Positions 26,579-34,622 are shown, counted from the first letter of the stretch. The stretch is 64,000 nucleotides of DNA from Desulfovibrionaceae bacterium (GCA_015233395.1 JADFXV010000003.1:47055-111054); one strand, 5' to 3'. Notes: generated by a model not told the origin, from the sequence alone. Numbers and translations are program-made.

Positions 26579-27769
26579 ATGCACGCCAATATCCTGATCG
26601 TGGGCGCCGGGGTGGTCGGCCTGACCCTGGCGCGCGAACTTCTCTCGCGCGGCGCCCGGGACGTCGTCGTCCTGGACAAGGAGCCCGAAAGCGGCCGGCA
26701 CGCCTCGGGACGCAATTCCGGGGTGCTCCACGCCGGCATTTATTACGCCCCTGACAGTTTGCGGGCGGCGACCTGCATCCGGGGCAACCGGCTGATGCGG
26801 GAGTATTGCCGCGAGAAGAATCTGCCGCTTTTGGAATGCGGCAAGGTCATCGTCGCCCGAGACGAAAGCGAATGGCCGGCGCTCGACACGCTTTTCGCCC
26901 GCGCAAAGGCCAACGGGGCCGAGGCGGCGATGATCGGCGAGGCCGAACTGGCGGCCATCGAACCCAACGCCAAAACCGCCGGCCGGGCGCTTTATTCCAA
27001 GCATACCGCCGTGGTCGATCCCGTGGCGATCCTGCGCGCGCTGGCTGCGGACATCGTTTCCAGCGGCCGGGGGAAACTGCTCTACAACGCGGCCTTCACG
27101 GGCCTTGCAAACGAAACCACGGCGAAGACCGGCGCGGGCGAGGTCGCGTTTGACTTCTGCATCAACGCCTCCGGCGCCTGGAGCGACAAGGTGGCGGCGC
27201 ATTTCGGGGCCGGGACGGGCTACCGCCTGTTGCCGTTTAAGGGCCTGTATCGCAAACTGCGGCCCGAGAAGTCGCACCTGGCGCGCGGCAATATCTATCC
27301 CGTGCCGGACATCCGCAATCCGTTTTTGGGCGTGCATTTCACCAAGTCGGTAAGCGGCGACGTCTATCTCGGCCCCACGGCCATTCCGGCTTTCGGCCGG
27401 GCCAATTACGGCATCCTCAAAGGGCTCGACGCCGAGGTCTTCGCCATTCTGGCGCGCGACCTGCAACTGTTTTTCACCGATCCCCTGTTTCGGGGCATCG
27501 CCTTGTCCGAGCCGCGCAAATACGCGGCGAGGCATTTTTTCGAGGACGCCAAAAAACTCGTCCGCGAACTTGAGCCCGAAGACGTGGTCGCCTGCTCCAA
27601 GGCCGGGATCCGCCCGCAGCTCATCGACATCCGCCGGGGCGGCCTGGTCATGGATTTCGTGGTCGAGCGCGCGCGCCGCAGCCTGCACGTCTTAAACGCC
27701 ATCTCCCCGGCCTTCACCGCCTCCATGGCCTTCGCGAAGATGCTGGCCGACGAACACCGGCTGGCCTGA
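26579..27769 (+). CDS. lhgO: FAD-dependent L-2-hydroxyglutarate oxidase-like protein
   Basis: A 396-residue DAO-family flavoprotein. The FAD loop is ILIVGAGVVGLTLAREL at the N terminus, followed by HASGRNSGVLHAGIYY, characteristic of LhgO, and PVPDIRNPFLGVHFT. LhgO oxidises L-2-hydroxyglutarate to 2-oxoglutarate at the membrane. ATG 26579 gives the family's usual short N terminus; ATG 26540 and 26567 are in frame and also possible. It is monocistronic by spacing. A role on another hydroxyacid is possible given the neighbouring island. Confidence 0.85.
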   Translation: MHANILIVGAGVVGLTLARELLSRGARDVVVLDKEPESGRHASGRNSGVLHAGIYYAPDSLRAATCIRGNRLMREYCREKNLPLLECGKVIVARDESEWPALDTLFARAKANGAEAAMIGEAELAAIEPNAKTAGRALYSKHTAVVDPVAILRALAADIVSSGRGKLLYNAAFTGLANETTAKTGAGEVAFDFCINASGAWSDKVAAHFGAGTGYRLLPFKGLYRKLRPEKSHLARGNIYPVPDIRNPFLGVHFTKSVSGDVYLGPTAIPAFGRANYGILKGLDAEVFAILARDLQLFFTDPLFRGIALSEPRKYAARHFFEDAKKLVRELEPEDVVACSKAGIRPQLIDIRRGGLVMDFVVERARRSLHVLNAISPAFTASMAFAKMLADEHRLA

Positions 27770-27873
27770 ATCGGCCCTGTGTCGGCCTGCCCTTGCCTTT
27801 GGCGCGCATTGTATGTATCCAATCCATCAATTCGCCCCATATAACCGTTTTGGCCCATAACCGGGAGGTCTGC

Positions 27874-28611
27874 ATGAACAAAAGACTCACCATGTTCGGG
27901 GTATTGGTTTTGTTGTCCTGCGCCGCGCTCGCGCACGCTTCCGGGGCCGGGCCCGGCGTCGGCGCCGACGAGGCCCTTTCGTTGCTCAAGGAAGGCAACG
28001 CGCGCTTCGTCTCGGGACAGATGATCCATCCCCGGCAGGACGCCGCGCGCCGCGAGCAAACCGCCGCCGGGCAGAATCCCTTCGCCACGGTGATCGGCTG
28101 CTCGGATTCGCGCGATGTCGTCGAGCAGCTGTTCGACCAGGGCGTCGGCGACCTGTTCACCATCCGCGTGGCCGGCAACCCGGCCCACGCCGACGTCGCC
28201 GGCACGGCCGAATACGGCGCCGAACACCTGGGCGTGCACCTTTTGGTCGTGCTCGGCCACGCCAAATGCGGGGCGGTGGTCGCCGCCGTCGCCTCGGTCG
28301 CCGAAGGGAAAAAAGCCGGCGGCAACATCGACTTCCTGATCGCGCCGATCCTGCCGGCTGCGGCCAAGGCCAAGCACGACTTTCCGGAACTCTCCGGGGA
28401 CGCGCTCGTGGAAAAGGCCGTGACCTACAACGTCTGGCAGTCCATCGACGATCTGTTTAGGCAAAGTCCGATCCTGCGCGGCTTGGTCAAGGAAGGCAAA
28501 CTCACGGTCGTGGGCGCGGTCTACGACATCGCCACCGGCCAGGTGAATTGGCTGGGCGCGCATCCCGAGCAGGCCAGGCTTTTGGCCTACGCCTCGGGAC
28601 CGGACCACTAG
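27874..28611 (+). CDS. Periplasmic beta-class carbonic anhydrase
   Basis: A 245-residue protein with an N-terminal signal peptide (hydrophobic residues 7-20, likely cleavage after AHA) and beta-carbonic-anhydrase zinc ligands: Cys76 and Asp78-Arg80 in CSDSR, then His129 and Cys132 in GHAKCG. It interconverts CO2 and bicarbonate, here outside the cytoplasm. ATG 27874 follows GGGAGGTC. A G/C-rich inverted repeat just past the stop (28624-28653) might end transcription. Confidence 0.92.
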   Translation: MNKRLTMFGVLVLLSCAALAHASGAGPGVGADEALSLLKEGNARFVSGQMIHPRQDAARREQTAAGQNPFATVIGCSDSRDVVEQLFDQGVGDLFTIRVAGNPAHADVAGTAEYGAEHLGVHLLVVLGHAKCGAVVAAVASVAEGKKAGGNIDFLIAPILPAAAKAKHDFPELSGDALVEKAVTYNVWQSIDDLFRQSPILRGLVKEGKLTVVGAVYDIATGQVNWLGAHPEQARLLAYASGPDH

Positions 28612-28663
28612 CGGCGTCCATCGGGCGCGCGGCGGTCCGCCGCTTCGCGCCCTGGCCGTTCCC

Positions 28664-29692
28664 ATGAACACGCCCCCCCGCATCAGCGTCGTCTTGCCCG
28701 CGCGCAACGCCGCGCGGAGCCTGCCCGCCGCCCTGGACAGCCTTTTTCGCCAAACCCTGCGCGATATTGAAATCATCGTTCTGGACGACGGCTCGGACGA
28801 CGACGGGGCCACGCGCCGGGTGATCGAGACGTACGCCGCTTGCGACCGCCGCCTGCGGCCGGTGTTTCTGCCGCGCCGAGGCATCGCCGCGACCCTAAAT
28901 AGCGGCCTCGCGCTCGCCCGGGCGGATATCGTCGCCCGTATGGACGCCGACGACGTGAGCCTGCCCGCGCGTCTTGAATTGCAGGCGGATTTGCTTGACG
29001 CTCATCCCGAGGTCGCCGTGGCTGGCTGCCTGGTGGCCCACGGAGGCGACCGCGTGCGAAACGCCGGCTACGCCCGGCATGTGTCCTGGGCCAATTCGCT
29101 CACGCGCCACGAGGAGATCGCGCTTGGCCTGTTTCGCGACTCGCCCTTGCCGCATCCTTCGGTCGCCTTTCGCAAAAACGCCGTTCTGGAGCACGGCGGC
29201 TACCGCTTGGGCGATTTTCCCGAGGACTACGAGCTCTGGCTGCGCCTGGCGACGGGCGGGGCGCGCTTCGCCAAGGTTCCAGAAACGCTGCTTGTCTGGA
29301 ACGATCCGCGGGGGCGTCTCTCCCGGACGGACGCCCGCTACGCCCCGGAAAAATTCGCGGCGGTCAAGGCCCCGCACCTGGCGCGCTGGTTGTCGCGCCA
29401 CAATCCCCATCATCCCGAGATCATCGTGGCCGGGGCCGGACGCATCACCCGCAAGCGGGCCGAATTTTTGACCGCATGCGGCGTTTGCATCAAAGCCTAC
29501 CTGGACGTGGACCCGGACAAGATCGGGCGCATCGTCCACGGCCGGCCGGTCCTGCACCGCGACGAGGTTCCCGGTCCGGAGAAGTGCTTCGTGGCGTCCT
29601 ACCTGAGCGGGGTGGGAGCGGCCGCAGACGTGAGCGCGTTTTTGGAGAGCCGGGGCTTCAAGCGCGCGGCGAGCTACCTTCTGGCCGGATGA
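28664..29692 (+). CDS. Family 2 glycosyltransferase with C-terminal Rossmann-like domain
   Basis: A 342-residue protein. The first ~240 residues are a GT-A glycosyltransferase (SVVLPARNAARSL, LDDGSDDD, ARMDADDVSLPARL). The last ~90 residues start with EIIVAGAGRITRKRAEFL and include YLDVDPDKIGRIVHGRPV, which looks like the small nucleotide-binding domain found at the N terminus of PglD-type acetyltransferases. That fusion is unusual. No strong ribosome site precedes ATG 28664. The 3' end overlaps the convergent gene at 29658 by 35 bases. Confidence 0.88.
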   Translation: MNTPPRISVVLPARNAARSLPAALDSLFRQTLRDIEIIVLDDGSDDDGATRRVIETYAACDRRLRPVFLPRRGIAATLNSGLALARADIVARMDADDVSLPARLELQADLLDAHPEVAVAGCLVAHGGDRVRNAGYARHVSWANSLTRHEEIALGLFRDSPLPHPSVAFRKNAVLEHGGYRLGDFPEDYELWLRLATGGARFAKVPETLLVWNDPRGRLSRTDARYAPEKFAAVKAPHLARWLSRHNPHHPEIIVAGAGRITRKRAEFLTACGVCIKAYLDVDPDKIGRIVHGRPVLHRDEVPGPEKCFVASYLSGVGAAADVSAFLESRGFKRAASYLLAG

Positions 29693-30095
29693 CCGGCCAC
29701 CAATACTCCATGGCCGGGTCTTCTTTCCAGCCGAATTGTCCGTAGTATGTCGGGTCCTTGCGCAGCAGATTGGCGCGGTGGGCGGCGTGGAAACGCTCCA
29801 GCCCGAACCACCAGGGTTTGGGCGGCCGGGCGGCGGGGAGGCGCTCCGGGAGCATGGTGTTGCGATAGCCCCGGGAGATCCATTCGGCCAGACAGGCGTT
29901 GTAGTATTCGCGCAAGGCGTCTTCGCCGCCGCGCCACATGAGCACGGCCGGGTGGTTGCGCCAGGCTTTGGAGGACGTTTCCCCGGCGAGGATCTTCAGG
30001 ATGTTTTTTGCTTCCAGGCGTTGTTTGCCCAGGCGGCGGTAGTCCAGGCAGGCGGCCGAGCTGTAAAAATCGGGGTAAGGCAGGAAGGTTTGCAT
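29658..30095 (-). CDS. Pyrimidine-dimer DNA glycosylase/MSMEG_6728-like protein
   Basis: A 145-residue protein. Its N-terminal MQTFLPYPDF...LDYRRLGKQRLEAKNIL and WRNHPAVLMWRGGEDALREY match the small family annotated as pyrimidine-dimer glycosylase (Pyr_excise, MSMEG_6728-like). The proposed role is repair of UV-damaged DNA by base excision, but biochemical support for these short bacterial members is limited. It is transcribed divergently from the radical SAM gene at 30225. Confidence 0.8.
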   Translation of the reverse strand: MQTFLPYPDFYSSAACLDYRRLGKQRLEAKNILKILAGETSSKAWRNHPAVLMWRGGEDALREYYNACLAEWISRGYRNTMLPERLPAARPPKPWWFGLERFHAAHRANLLRKDPTYYGQFGWKEDPAMEYWWPVIRPEGSSPRA

Positions 30096-30143
30096 GACGG
30101 TTGATGGCTTTCGCGTGACGGCGCGGTTTTGTCGGAATCGATC

Positions 30144-30171
30144 TTGCCTGGCCGAAAAAAAAGAGTATACT
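30144..30171 (+). promoter_or_regulatory. Sigma-70-type promoter of the CHAP-repeat locus
   Basis: TTGCCT (30144-30149) and TATACT (30166-30171) are separated by 16 bases. Transcription would begin near 30178, leaving a short leader before ATG 30225. It is the best promoter seen in the window, in an unusually A-rich stretch. Confidence 0.6.
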
Positions 30172-30224
30172 GCTCCCAAGTCGCCGAGGGCCTTGCTTAC
30201 GGCAGCGCCGCGAGGAAAACAAGC

Positions 30225-32234
30225 ATGCGGGTATCGTTCGTTTTTCCGCCTTTTTATCTGGAATCGCTCTACAATCTGCCGCCGCTCGGGCTGATTTCGC
30301 TGGCCACGGCGCTTGGCGAGGACGGCGCCGACTGCCGCATCCACGACTTTGTCCTGGAACTGCGCGAGGCGACGATTCCCATGGGACCCGGCGTCTACGA
30401 AGCCTGCGCCCGGAGGGTACTGGAGGCGGCTCCCGACCTGGCCGCGTTTTCGGCGCAGTGCGCCACCTATCCGGCGGTGCTGCGCATCGCCGAGATCGTC
30501 AAGCGCGAGAACCCGGACGTGACCGTGCTTCTGGGCGGCCACAACGCCTCGTTCGTCGACCGGGCCACGCTGGACAATTTTTCCTTCATCGACATGGTCG
30601 CGCGCGGCGAGGGCGAGGCCACCATGCGCGAGCTTGCGCGGACCATGCAGGACGGGGAGGACCTCGCCGGCGTGGCCGGGCTGACGTTCAGGCGCGGCGG
30701 CGAGATCGTCGCCAACCCCGACCGCGAGCTGATCGCCGATCTGGACTCGCTGCCCAGGCCCGATTACGGCTACGCCGCGCCGCTTGAACGCTACAAAGCG
30801 GCCTGCGGCCTGCCCCGCGCCATCGCCATTTTGGACATCGGCCGGGGCTGTCCGCACGCCTGCGTGTATTGTTCGGAATCGGCCCTGTGGCGCAGGCGCT
30901 GCCGCACCTACTCCGTCGAGCGCATCGTCTCCGAGATGCGCCGTTTGCGCGACGTCTGCGGGGCCGAGTATTTCCTTTTGTCCTACGACCAGTTCACCGC
31001 CAACCGCGGCTTCGTGACCCGCTTTTGCGAACGGGTCATCGACGAAGGGCTTGAGGATACCCCCTGGTACTGCATTTCGCGGCTGGACACGGTGGACGAC
31101 GAGCTGTTGTCGCTGATGAACCGGGCCGGTTGCGACTCGATGTGCTACGGCATCGATTCCGGGTCAAAGCGCACGCTGGCCTTCATCAACAAGCGCATCG
31201 ACCAGGACATCCTGCTTGACCGGGTGCGCGCCACCACGGACAACGGCATGCACCCGACCCTGAGCTTCATCGTCGGGTTTCCCGAGGAGCAGCGCGCGGA
31301 CATCGACGCCACGCTCGAACTGGCCTTGCGCTGCGGCTTGCTTGGCAACGTCAGCCCGCTCATCCAGCTGCCCACGGTCCTGCCCGGCTCCGGGCTGCAC
31401 GCGATGTTCGCGCGCGACCTGGTGCGCGAGGTGGACACCTATTTCGCCCTGGGCCTGGAATTTGACCAGGGCCGGCGCCTGGCCGGGGACGAGGCCCTGA
31501 TCGCTTCGGACCCGGCCATGTTTTCGAGCTTCTACAATCTGCCCTGCCGGGCCGCGCCGCTGCGCGAGTTGGCCAAAGCAGCCGAAATTTTTCCCCTGAT
31601 AGTATCTTTTTTCCCCAAATCGTATTATCTCCTGTGCCAAGCTCTGGCCGCCTCGCCTTTCGTCTTGTTCCTGGAGTTGGCCGCGCACGCGGCCAAGGCG
31701 AGCGGCCGGGAGCGTTTCGATCTGGACGCGCCGCGGCTGCGGCGGCGCTTCCCGGCCTTTGTCCGGGACGCGTTCACGGCGGCCGCGCCCGAGGGTTTTG
31801 CGCATCTGGCCGACGTGTTGCGCTACGAACTGCGCTGCCTGGACGCGGCCGGACCCGGGGCGCCCGGGAGCGCGTATCCGCAAGGCGGCGCGGGCGGCCC
31901 CGGGCTCGCCGGGGGGGTGATCGTGGACGTTTTCGACTACGACCTGCCCAGGATCATTGAGGATCTGCGGGACGGGATCGTGAACGCGAACTACCCGGAA
32001 GCGGTGTCGAGGCTTGTTTTTGAACACCGCGACGGACAGCTCGAGGTCAGCGAGGTCAACGCCTTTGGGAACGATTTCCTGGCGTTGTGCGACGGATCGA
32101 CCACCGTGGGGCAGATCGCCCGGGCGATGTACGCCAGCCACGGCGGCGGCATGGAGTTCGCCGGATTCGTCGAGGAATGCGAGCGGGCGGCGCGGATGTT
32201 CGCATCCATGCGCATCGTAAGCCCCGCTGCATAA
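30225..32234 (+). CDS. Cobalamin-binding-type radical SAM maturase with C-terminal PqqD-like domain
   Basis: A 669-residue protein. The N-terminal B12-binding-like domain has VTVLLGGHNASF, without the D-x-H-x-x-G base-off motif. The radical SAM motif is CPHACVYC (Cys209, Cys213, Cys216), with YGIDSGSKRTLAFINK and FIVGFPEEQ in the barrel. After an Ala/Gly/Pro-rich linker (about residues 545-565) the last ~100 residues resemble PqqD: RLVFEHRDGQLEVSEVN, FLALCDGSTTVGQIARAM and a terminal helix. PqqD-like domains bind leader peptides of ribosomal precursors. ATG 30225 follows GAGGAAAA. The repeat peptide starts 24 bases downstream, so it is the likely substrate. Confidence 0.9.
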   Translation: MRVSFVFPPFYLESLYNLPPLGLISLATALGEDGADCRIHDFVLELREATIPMGPGVYEACARRVLEAAPDLAAFSAQCATYPAVLRIAEIVKRENPDVTVLLGGHNASFVDRATLDNFSFIDMVARGEGEATMRELARTMQDGEDLAGVAGLTFRRGGEIVANPDRELIADLDSLPRPDYGYAAPLERYKAACGLPRAIAILDIGRGCPHACVYCSESALWRRRCRTYSVERIVSEMRRLRDVCGAEYFLLSYDQFTANRGFVTRFCERVIDEGLEDTPWYCISRLDTVDDELLSLMNRAGCDSMCYGIDSGSKRTLAFINKRIDQDILLDRVRATTDNGMHPTLSFIVGFPEEQRADIDATLELALRCGLLGNVSPLIQLPTVLPGSGLHAMFARDLVREVDTYFALGLEFDQGRRLAGDEALIASDPAMFSSFYNLPCRAAPLRELAKAAEIFPLIVSFFPKSYYLLCQALAASPFVLFLELAAHAAKASGRERFDLDAPRLRRRFPAFVRDAFTAAAPEGFAHLADVLRYELRCLDAAGPGAPGSAYPQGGAGGPGLAGGVIVDVFDYDLPRIIEDLRDGIVNANYPEAVSRLVFEHRDGQLEVSEVNAFGNDFLALCDGSTTVGQIARAMYASHGGGMEFAGFVEECERAARMFASMRIVSPAA

Positions 32235-32258
32235 ACCTGTAACTTGGAGGATACCGTG

Positions 32259-32504
32259 ATGTTGGAAATTCGCCGTGTTGAAAAGAAAGCCTCGCGCGCG
32301 GCCGCCTGCCACGCGCCTTCGTGCCATGCCCCGGCCTGCCATGCCCCGGCCTGCCATGCGCCCGCGTGCCATGCGCCCGCGTGCCACGCCCCGGCTTGCC
32401 ACGCCCCGCTTCAGGCCGCCTGCCACGCTCCGGCCTGCCATGCTCCCGCCTGCCACGCGCCCGCGTGCCATGCTCCGGCCTGCCATGCGCCGGTCAACTG
32501 CTAG
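32259..32504 (+). CDS. CHAP-repeat peptide, candidate RiPP precursor
   Basis: An 81-residue peptide. A short basic leader-like segment (residues 1-15: MLEIRRVEKKASRAA) precedes seven pentads (six ACHAP and one SCHAP; Cys17-Cys47), a short LQA break, five more ACHAP pentads (Cys55-Cys75) and a final VNC (Cys81). That gives 13 Cys and 12 His, every His directly after a Cys. TTGGAGG lies 8 bases before ATG 32259; GTG 32256 is a weaker start. It sits between a PqqD-tailed radical SAM gene and an OvoA-type methyltransferase gene. All three frames are open because of the repeat, but only this frame has the ribosome site and the Cys/His content expected of a modified peptide. A metal-binding peptide is the alternative. 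Confidence 0.88.
   Translation: MLEIRRVEKKASRAAACHAPSCHAPACHAPACHAPACHAPACHAPACHAPLQAACHAPACHAPACHAPACHAPACHAPVNC
32304..32492 (+). repeat. 15-bp tandem repeat encoding ACHAP pentads
   Basis: Twelve 15-bp units in two blocks (seven and five) separated by nine bases. Units differ mostly at third codon positions (CAC/CAT, GCC/GCG/GCT, CCG/CCC/CCT), while the peptide is nearly invariant. This indicates selection on the peptide. Confidence 0.9.
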
Positions 32505-32541
32505 TCGCTCCGGAGAGTGACCGCAAACCCGCCCGCCTCGC

Positions 32542-32575
32542 GAATGGTTGGGTTTTCCTAAAAACCCAACCATTC
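32542..32575 (+). promoter_or_regulatory. Perfect 15-bp hairpin between precursor and methyltransferase
   Basis: GAATGGTTGGGTTTT and its exact complement are separated by a 4-base CCTA loop. No T run follows, so it is not a classic terminator. It may protect the 3' end of the precursor transcript or attenuate the downstream gene. Confidence 0.7.
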
Positions 32576-32613
32576 AGGCCGGCGGCCGGCCTCGTTTGAA
32601 GGAATTTTCCCCG

Positions 32614-33552
32614 ATGCTCACGCGCTTGCTGGAGATTTTGGTCTGCCCTGCCTGCCTGCCCCGGGAAATCGGACTGGAACTGTCGGTTTTCGAGCAACAG
32701 GGCGACGACGTCGCCTTGGGGCGGCTTGACTGTCCGGCCTGCGGCCAGGCCTATCCCATCGAGGACGGGCTGGCCTCGCTGCTGCCTCCCCAGGGACACG
32801 CGCCGGACGCGCAGTCCAAATACGAACAGCCCCGGGTGACGGCCTCCTATCTCTGGAGCCACTTCGCCGACCTGCGCGCCGCGCCGGAATCCACGGCGGC
32901 GCACGAGGCTTTGGCGGCCATGTTTCCCCAGGCGCGGGCGGAAAACGAACTGGCGCTCGATGCGGGCTGCGCCGTGGGCCGGATGGCCTTCGAGCTCGCC
33001 GCCAAGGGGTATTTCGCCGTGGGCCTGGATTTGTCCCGGGCTTTCGCCGTCGCGGCCCGGGACCTGGCGCGCCTGCGCAGGCTGGACTACGACGAACCCG
33101 TCGAGGGCGAGATCACCGTGGGGCGCACCGTCGCCCTGCCGGAGCGCTTCCCGCCCGGCCGGGCGGAATTCATCCAGGCGAGCGTGCTCGCGCCGCCGTT
33201 TCGGGCGGGCGTCTTTGCGGCCCTGGCCTCCTGCAATATTCTCGACAAGGTGCCCGAACCCTTAAGCCATCTGCTTGAACTGTCCCGGCTGGCCGCACCC
33301 GGCGCGGCCCTGGTTTTCGCCGACCCCTTCTCCTGGTCCGAGGACTGCGCCCCGAAACACCGCTGGCTGGGCGGCACGGCCTCCGCAACCTACGACTGCC
33401 GGGGCATCGTCAATGTCGGCGCCATCCTCTCGGGTCAGGGCTGGCGCGTCGACCGGGACGGTTTTGTCTGGTGGAAAATAAGAAATCACGAAAACCACTA
33501 CGAACTCATCCGCAGCCTGACCCTGCGGGCCACGAAACAAGACGCTTCGTAA
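32614..33552 (+). CDS. SAM methyltransferase resembling the OvoA C-terminal domain, with Trm112-like zinc knuckle
   Basis: A 312-residue protein. The N terminus has Cys11-P-A-Cys14 and Cys40-P-A-Cys43, a Trm112-like zinc site. The SAM loop is DAGCAVG (Asp116-Gly122). The rest follows the OvoA C-terminal (4-mercaptohistidine N1-methyltransferase) pattern as I recall it: an S-R-F...YDEPVEGEI segment (residues 141-167), CNILDKVPEP (207-216), DPFSWSED...RWLGG (237-254) and an IRNHE-like end. OvoA methylates 5-thiohistidine in ovothiol synthesis. Placement after a Cys-His repeat peptide suggests methylation of modified His residues. ATG 32614 follows GAAGGA. The OvoA resemblance rests on remembered motifs. 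Confidence 0.85.
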   Translation: MLTRLLEILVCPACLPREIGLELSVFEQQGDDVALGRLDCPACGQAYPIEDGLASLLPPQGHAPDAQSKYEQPRVTASYLWSHFADLRAAPESTAAHEALAAMFPQARAENELALDAGCAVGRMAFELAAKGYFAVGLDLSRAFAVAARDLARLRRLDYDEPVEGEITVGRTVALPERFPPGRAEFIQASVLAPPFRAGVFAALASCNILDKVPEPLSHLLELSRLAAPGAALVFADPFSWSEDCAPKHRWLGGTASATYDCRGIVNVGAILSGQGWRVDRDGFVWWKIRNHENHYELIRSLTLRATKQDAS

Positions 33553-33593
33553 CCGGAACGCGAATAATGGACCTGTAACACTGGTCCATTTGC

Positions 33594-33640
33594 AACGCCT
33601 CCGGCGGCCAAAGGGCTGCGCCCTTTGGAATCCCGAACGT
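33594..33640. repeat. GC-rich palindromic intergenic repeat, copy 1
   Basis: Contains AACGCCTCCGGCGGCCAAAGG, shared with bases near 57367, followed by a hairpin CCAAAGGG-CTGCG-CCCTTTGG (33608-33628). It lies between convergent genes and may act as a bidirectional terminator. Confidence 0.7.
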
Positions 33641-33678
33641 CTTGCGCCGGTTTGGCCGGCCAGGGGGACGAGGGCGGA

Positions 33679-34371
33679 TTACGTCTTGCGCCGGGCGCGA
33701 TACAAATCGAGCGCCTTTTTGGCGAGCAGCGGAAAAATTCCGAGCAAACACAGCGAGACAAGCAGGCCGGGCGAGAGGATTCCGGCCGGCGAGGTCAGCT
33801 TGCCGATTTCGACGCCCGCGTTGACGTAGAACAGGGTGCCCGGGAGCATGCCGAGCTGGGAGACCAGATAGAACCGGCCAAGAGGCATGTCGGTCAGGCC
33901 CATGGCGACGTTGATCGCGAAAAAAGGGAAGGCCGGGATCAGGCGCAGGGAAAAAAGATAGAAAGCGCCGTCGCGGGCCAGGCCGTCGCTGATTTTGCTC
34001 CAGACGGAAGCGAACCGGCGTCTGGCGAAGTCGCGCAGCAGCGTGCGGGCCAGGGCGCAGGCCAGGGTGGCCCCGAGGGTGCTGGCGAAGGACGCCAGGA
34101 CCGATCCGGCGGCGAAGCCGAACAAGGTTCCGGCGGCCAGGGTGAGCGCGGCCGCTCCGGGCAGGCTCAGTCCCGTGACCGCGACGTAGAGCGCGAAATA
34201 GCTAAGCGGGACCAGGACCGGGCGCTCCCGGTACAGCGCCAGGAAGTCCTGGCGCGAAGCCTGAAGCCCGGCCAGGCTCAGGAAGCGGTGTAGGCCCAGG
34301 CCGAAATACAGGGCGATCAGGACGGCGATGGCCGCCGCCAGGCCGATTTTTTTCGCCGCGCCGGACAGCAC
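33679..34371 (-). CDS. VTT/DedA-like (TVP38/TMEM64) integral membrane protein
   Basis: A 230-residue protein with about five hydrophobic segments. The central F-G-F-A-A-G-S motif (GTLFGFAAGSVLASFASTLGA) and RLIPAFPFFAINVAMGLT are diagnostic of the TVP38/TMEM64 (VTT) family, thought to move lipids across membranes. The preferred start is GTG 34371, 3 bases after GAGGGGGC. Upstream codons in frame are rich in Arg and Pro and look noncoding. It is the first gene downstream of the tRNA-His terminator. Confidence 0.85.
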   Translation of the reverse strand: MLSGAAKKIGLAAAIAVLIALYFGLGLHRFLSLAGLQASRQDFLALYRERPVLVPLSYFALYVAVTGLSLPGAAALTLAAGTLFGFAAGSVLASFASTLGATLACALARTLLRDFARRRFASVWSKISDGLARDGAFYLFSLRLIPAFPFFAINVAMGLTDMPLGRFYLVSQLGMLPGTLFYVNAGVEIGKLTSPAGILSPGLLVSLCLLGIFPLLAKKALDLYRARRKT

Positions 34372-34622
34372 TAGCGCCCCCTCGCTTGGCCGCAGAGCCG
34401 GGAAAGACGCGCGCGGGCGGCGCTCATGGCGAAAAGGCGCCTGGCCGCGCGCCGGTTGCTCTTTGGTGACGCTGGACTCATGGCGGGCTCCCTTGGCGGC
34501 CGTTTCCGGCGGCGGCGCTTTGCCCACGGGTATAGTCCCTGGCCGGGGCGATGGCAAGCCGGGGGCGAAAAAACGGGGGCCAAACCGGCGTGAAACGGCC
34601 GCGCGGGGCGGATGCGGCAAAT

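Noticed and set aside
32304..32492. CRISPR array
   Set aside because: Units are 15 bp, contiguous and without spacers, and encode a regular peptide.
32275..32520. Alternative reading frames of the CHAP repeat
   Set aside because: The repeat keeps all frames open, but only the Cys-His frame has the TTGGAGG site at proper spacing and a non-repetitive start and end.
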